A DNA stretch of 6,986 nt from Burkholderiales bacterium. Lineage in GTDB: Bacteria; Pseudomonadota; Gammaproteobacteria; Burkholderiales; Burkholderiaceae_C. The notes beneath the pieces were generated by a model that had not been told where the DNA came from, made no database searches, and saw only the letters and a list, made by a program, of their open reading frames with translations. Location: the NCBI GenBank assembly GCA_005786815.1, contig SYDB01000161.1:1-6986 (forward strand), read 5' to 3'. The first letter of the stretch is position 1. The number at the start of each line of letters is the position of its first letter. Below, piece after piece: positions 6,731 to 6,986 of this stretch. A program made the translations under genes and the position numbers.

Positions 6731-6986
6731 ATGTCGTCATCTAGCCGCTCACCTATGCCTTTTGCAGATGCTATTGGCGTATTTGACTCTGGCGTAGGCG
6801 GTTTATCGGTATTGCGCGCAATACGTGCAGCGTTGCCGACGGAAGATTTGGTTTATGTGGCAGATTCAGGCCACGCACCCTACGGAGATAAGTCAGAAGC
6901 GCACATAACGCAGCGAACTTTGACGGTTGGCAATTGGTTGGCATTTTCTGGCGTGAAGGCCATCACAGTAGCTTGTAATACAGCCA
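6731..6986 (+). CDS. murI: Glutamate racemase, N-terminal part (partial, cut by window edge)
   Basis: The first 85 codons of a cytoplasmic racemase that makes D-glutamate for peptidoglycan. The family motifs are unmistakable: [11 protein letters not shown] (residues 18-28, with the substrate-contacting Asp19 and Ser20), [14 protein letters not shown] (42-55), and VACNTA (80-85) with Cys82, the first of the two catalytic cysteines. The second cysteine lies beyond the window. The start ATG at 6731 gives a short Ser-rich leader (MSSSSRSP) before the conserved strand. An ATG at 6755 ([10 protein letters not shown]) is an alternative; neither has a strong Shine-Dalgarno. The gene is divergent from zwf, with no obvious functional link. 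Confidence 0.95.
   Translation, partial: MSSSSRSPMPFADAIGVFDSGVGGLSVLRAIRAALPTEDLVYVADSGHAPYGDKSEAHITQRTLTVGNWLAFSGVKAITVACNTA

Noticed and set aside
1..6986. Mobile elements, CRISPR arrays, tRNA or rRNA genes, toxin-antitoxin or defence genes
   Set aside because: No transposase motifs, terminal repeats, regular direct repeats or RNA gene signatures were seen by eye. Nearly all of the window is accounted for by housekeeping genes.

Overview
The window looks like ordinary chromosomal housekeeping DNA from a Gram-negative betaproteobacterium. The best guess is Burkholderiales, perhaps a Comamonadaceae-like freshwater lineage of moderate GC. Three things point this way: the tesA/ybbA divergent pair typical of proteobacteria, the paired short ChrA proteins of a type I associate with Burkholderiales, and a proteobacterial Pgi and Zwf. 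The taxonomic call is from recollection of protein families, not from a search.

Layout, left to right. Positions 1-104 (minus) hold the 5' end of a rhodanese-domain gene, probably mnmH (tRNA 2-selenouridine synthase), directly behind tesA (107-880, minus), a GDSL esterase with a Tat-like export signal and a proline-rich spacer. Divergent from tesA, with almost no intergenic DNA, an ABC-transporter ATPase of the YbbA/LolD type (885-1556, plus) is followed closely by rlmB (1579-2325, plus), the 23S rRNA G2251 2'-O-methyltransferase. The right part is a minus-strand series that reads zwf (6674-5178), pgi (5138-3549), chrA half 1 (3542-2958) and chrA half 2 (2961-2356). It converges on rlmB across 30 bases. 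At the far right murI (6731 onward, plus, cut by the window edge) diverges from zwf over a 56-base gap.

How the genes work together: Zwf and Pgi both use glucose-6-phosphate, sending it to the oxidative pentose-phosphate/Entner-Doudoroff route with NAD(P)H formation or to fructose-6-phosphate. The two ChrA halves overlap by four bases and very likely form one heteromeric transporter of the chromate (CHR) family. Their close packing behind pgi suggests they are transcribed with the sugar-phosphate genes. TesA, the ABC ATPase, RlmB and MnmH act in unrelated processes (periplasmic ester hydrolysis, envelope transport, rRNA methylation and tRNA modification).

I found no tRNA or rRNA gene, mobile element, CRISPR array or phage remnant, and no stretch longer than about 60 bases without a gene. 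I see no convincing undescribed system. The points most worth a second look are the promoter-less divergent tesA/ybbA junction, the ABC ATPase without a neighbouring permease, the altered N-terminus of TesA, and the pgi-chrA-chrA coupling.
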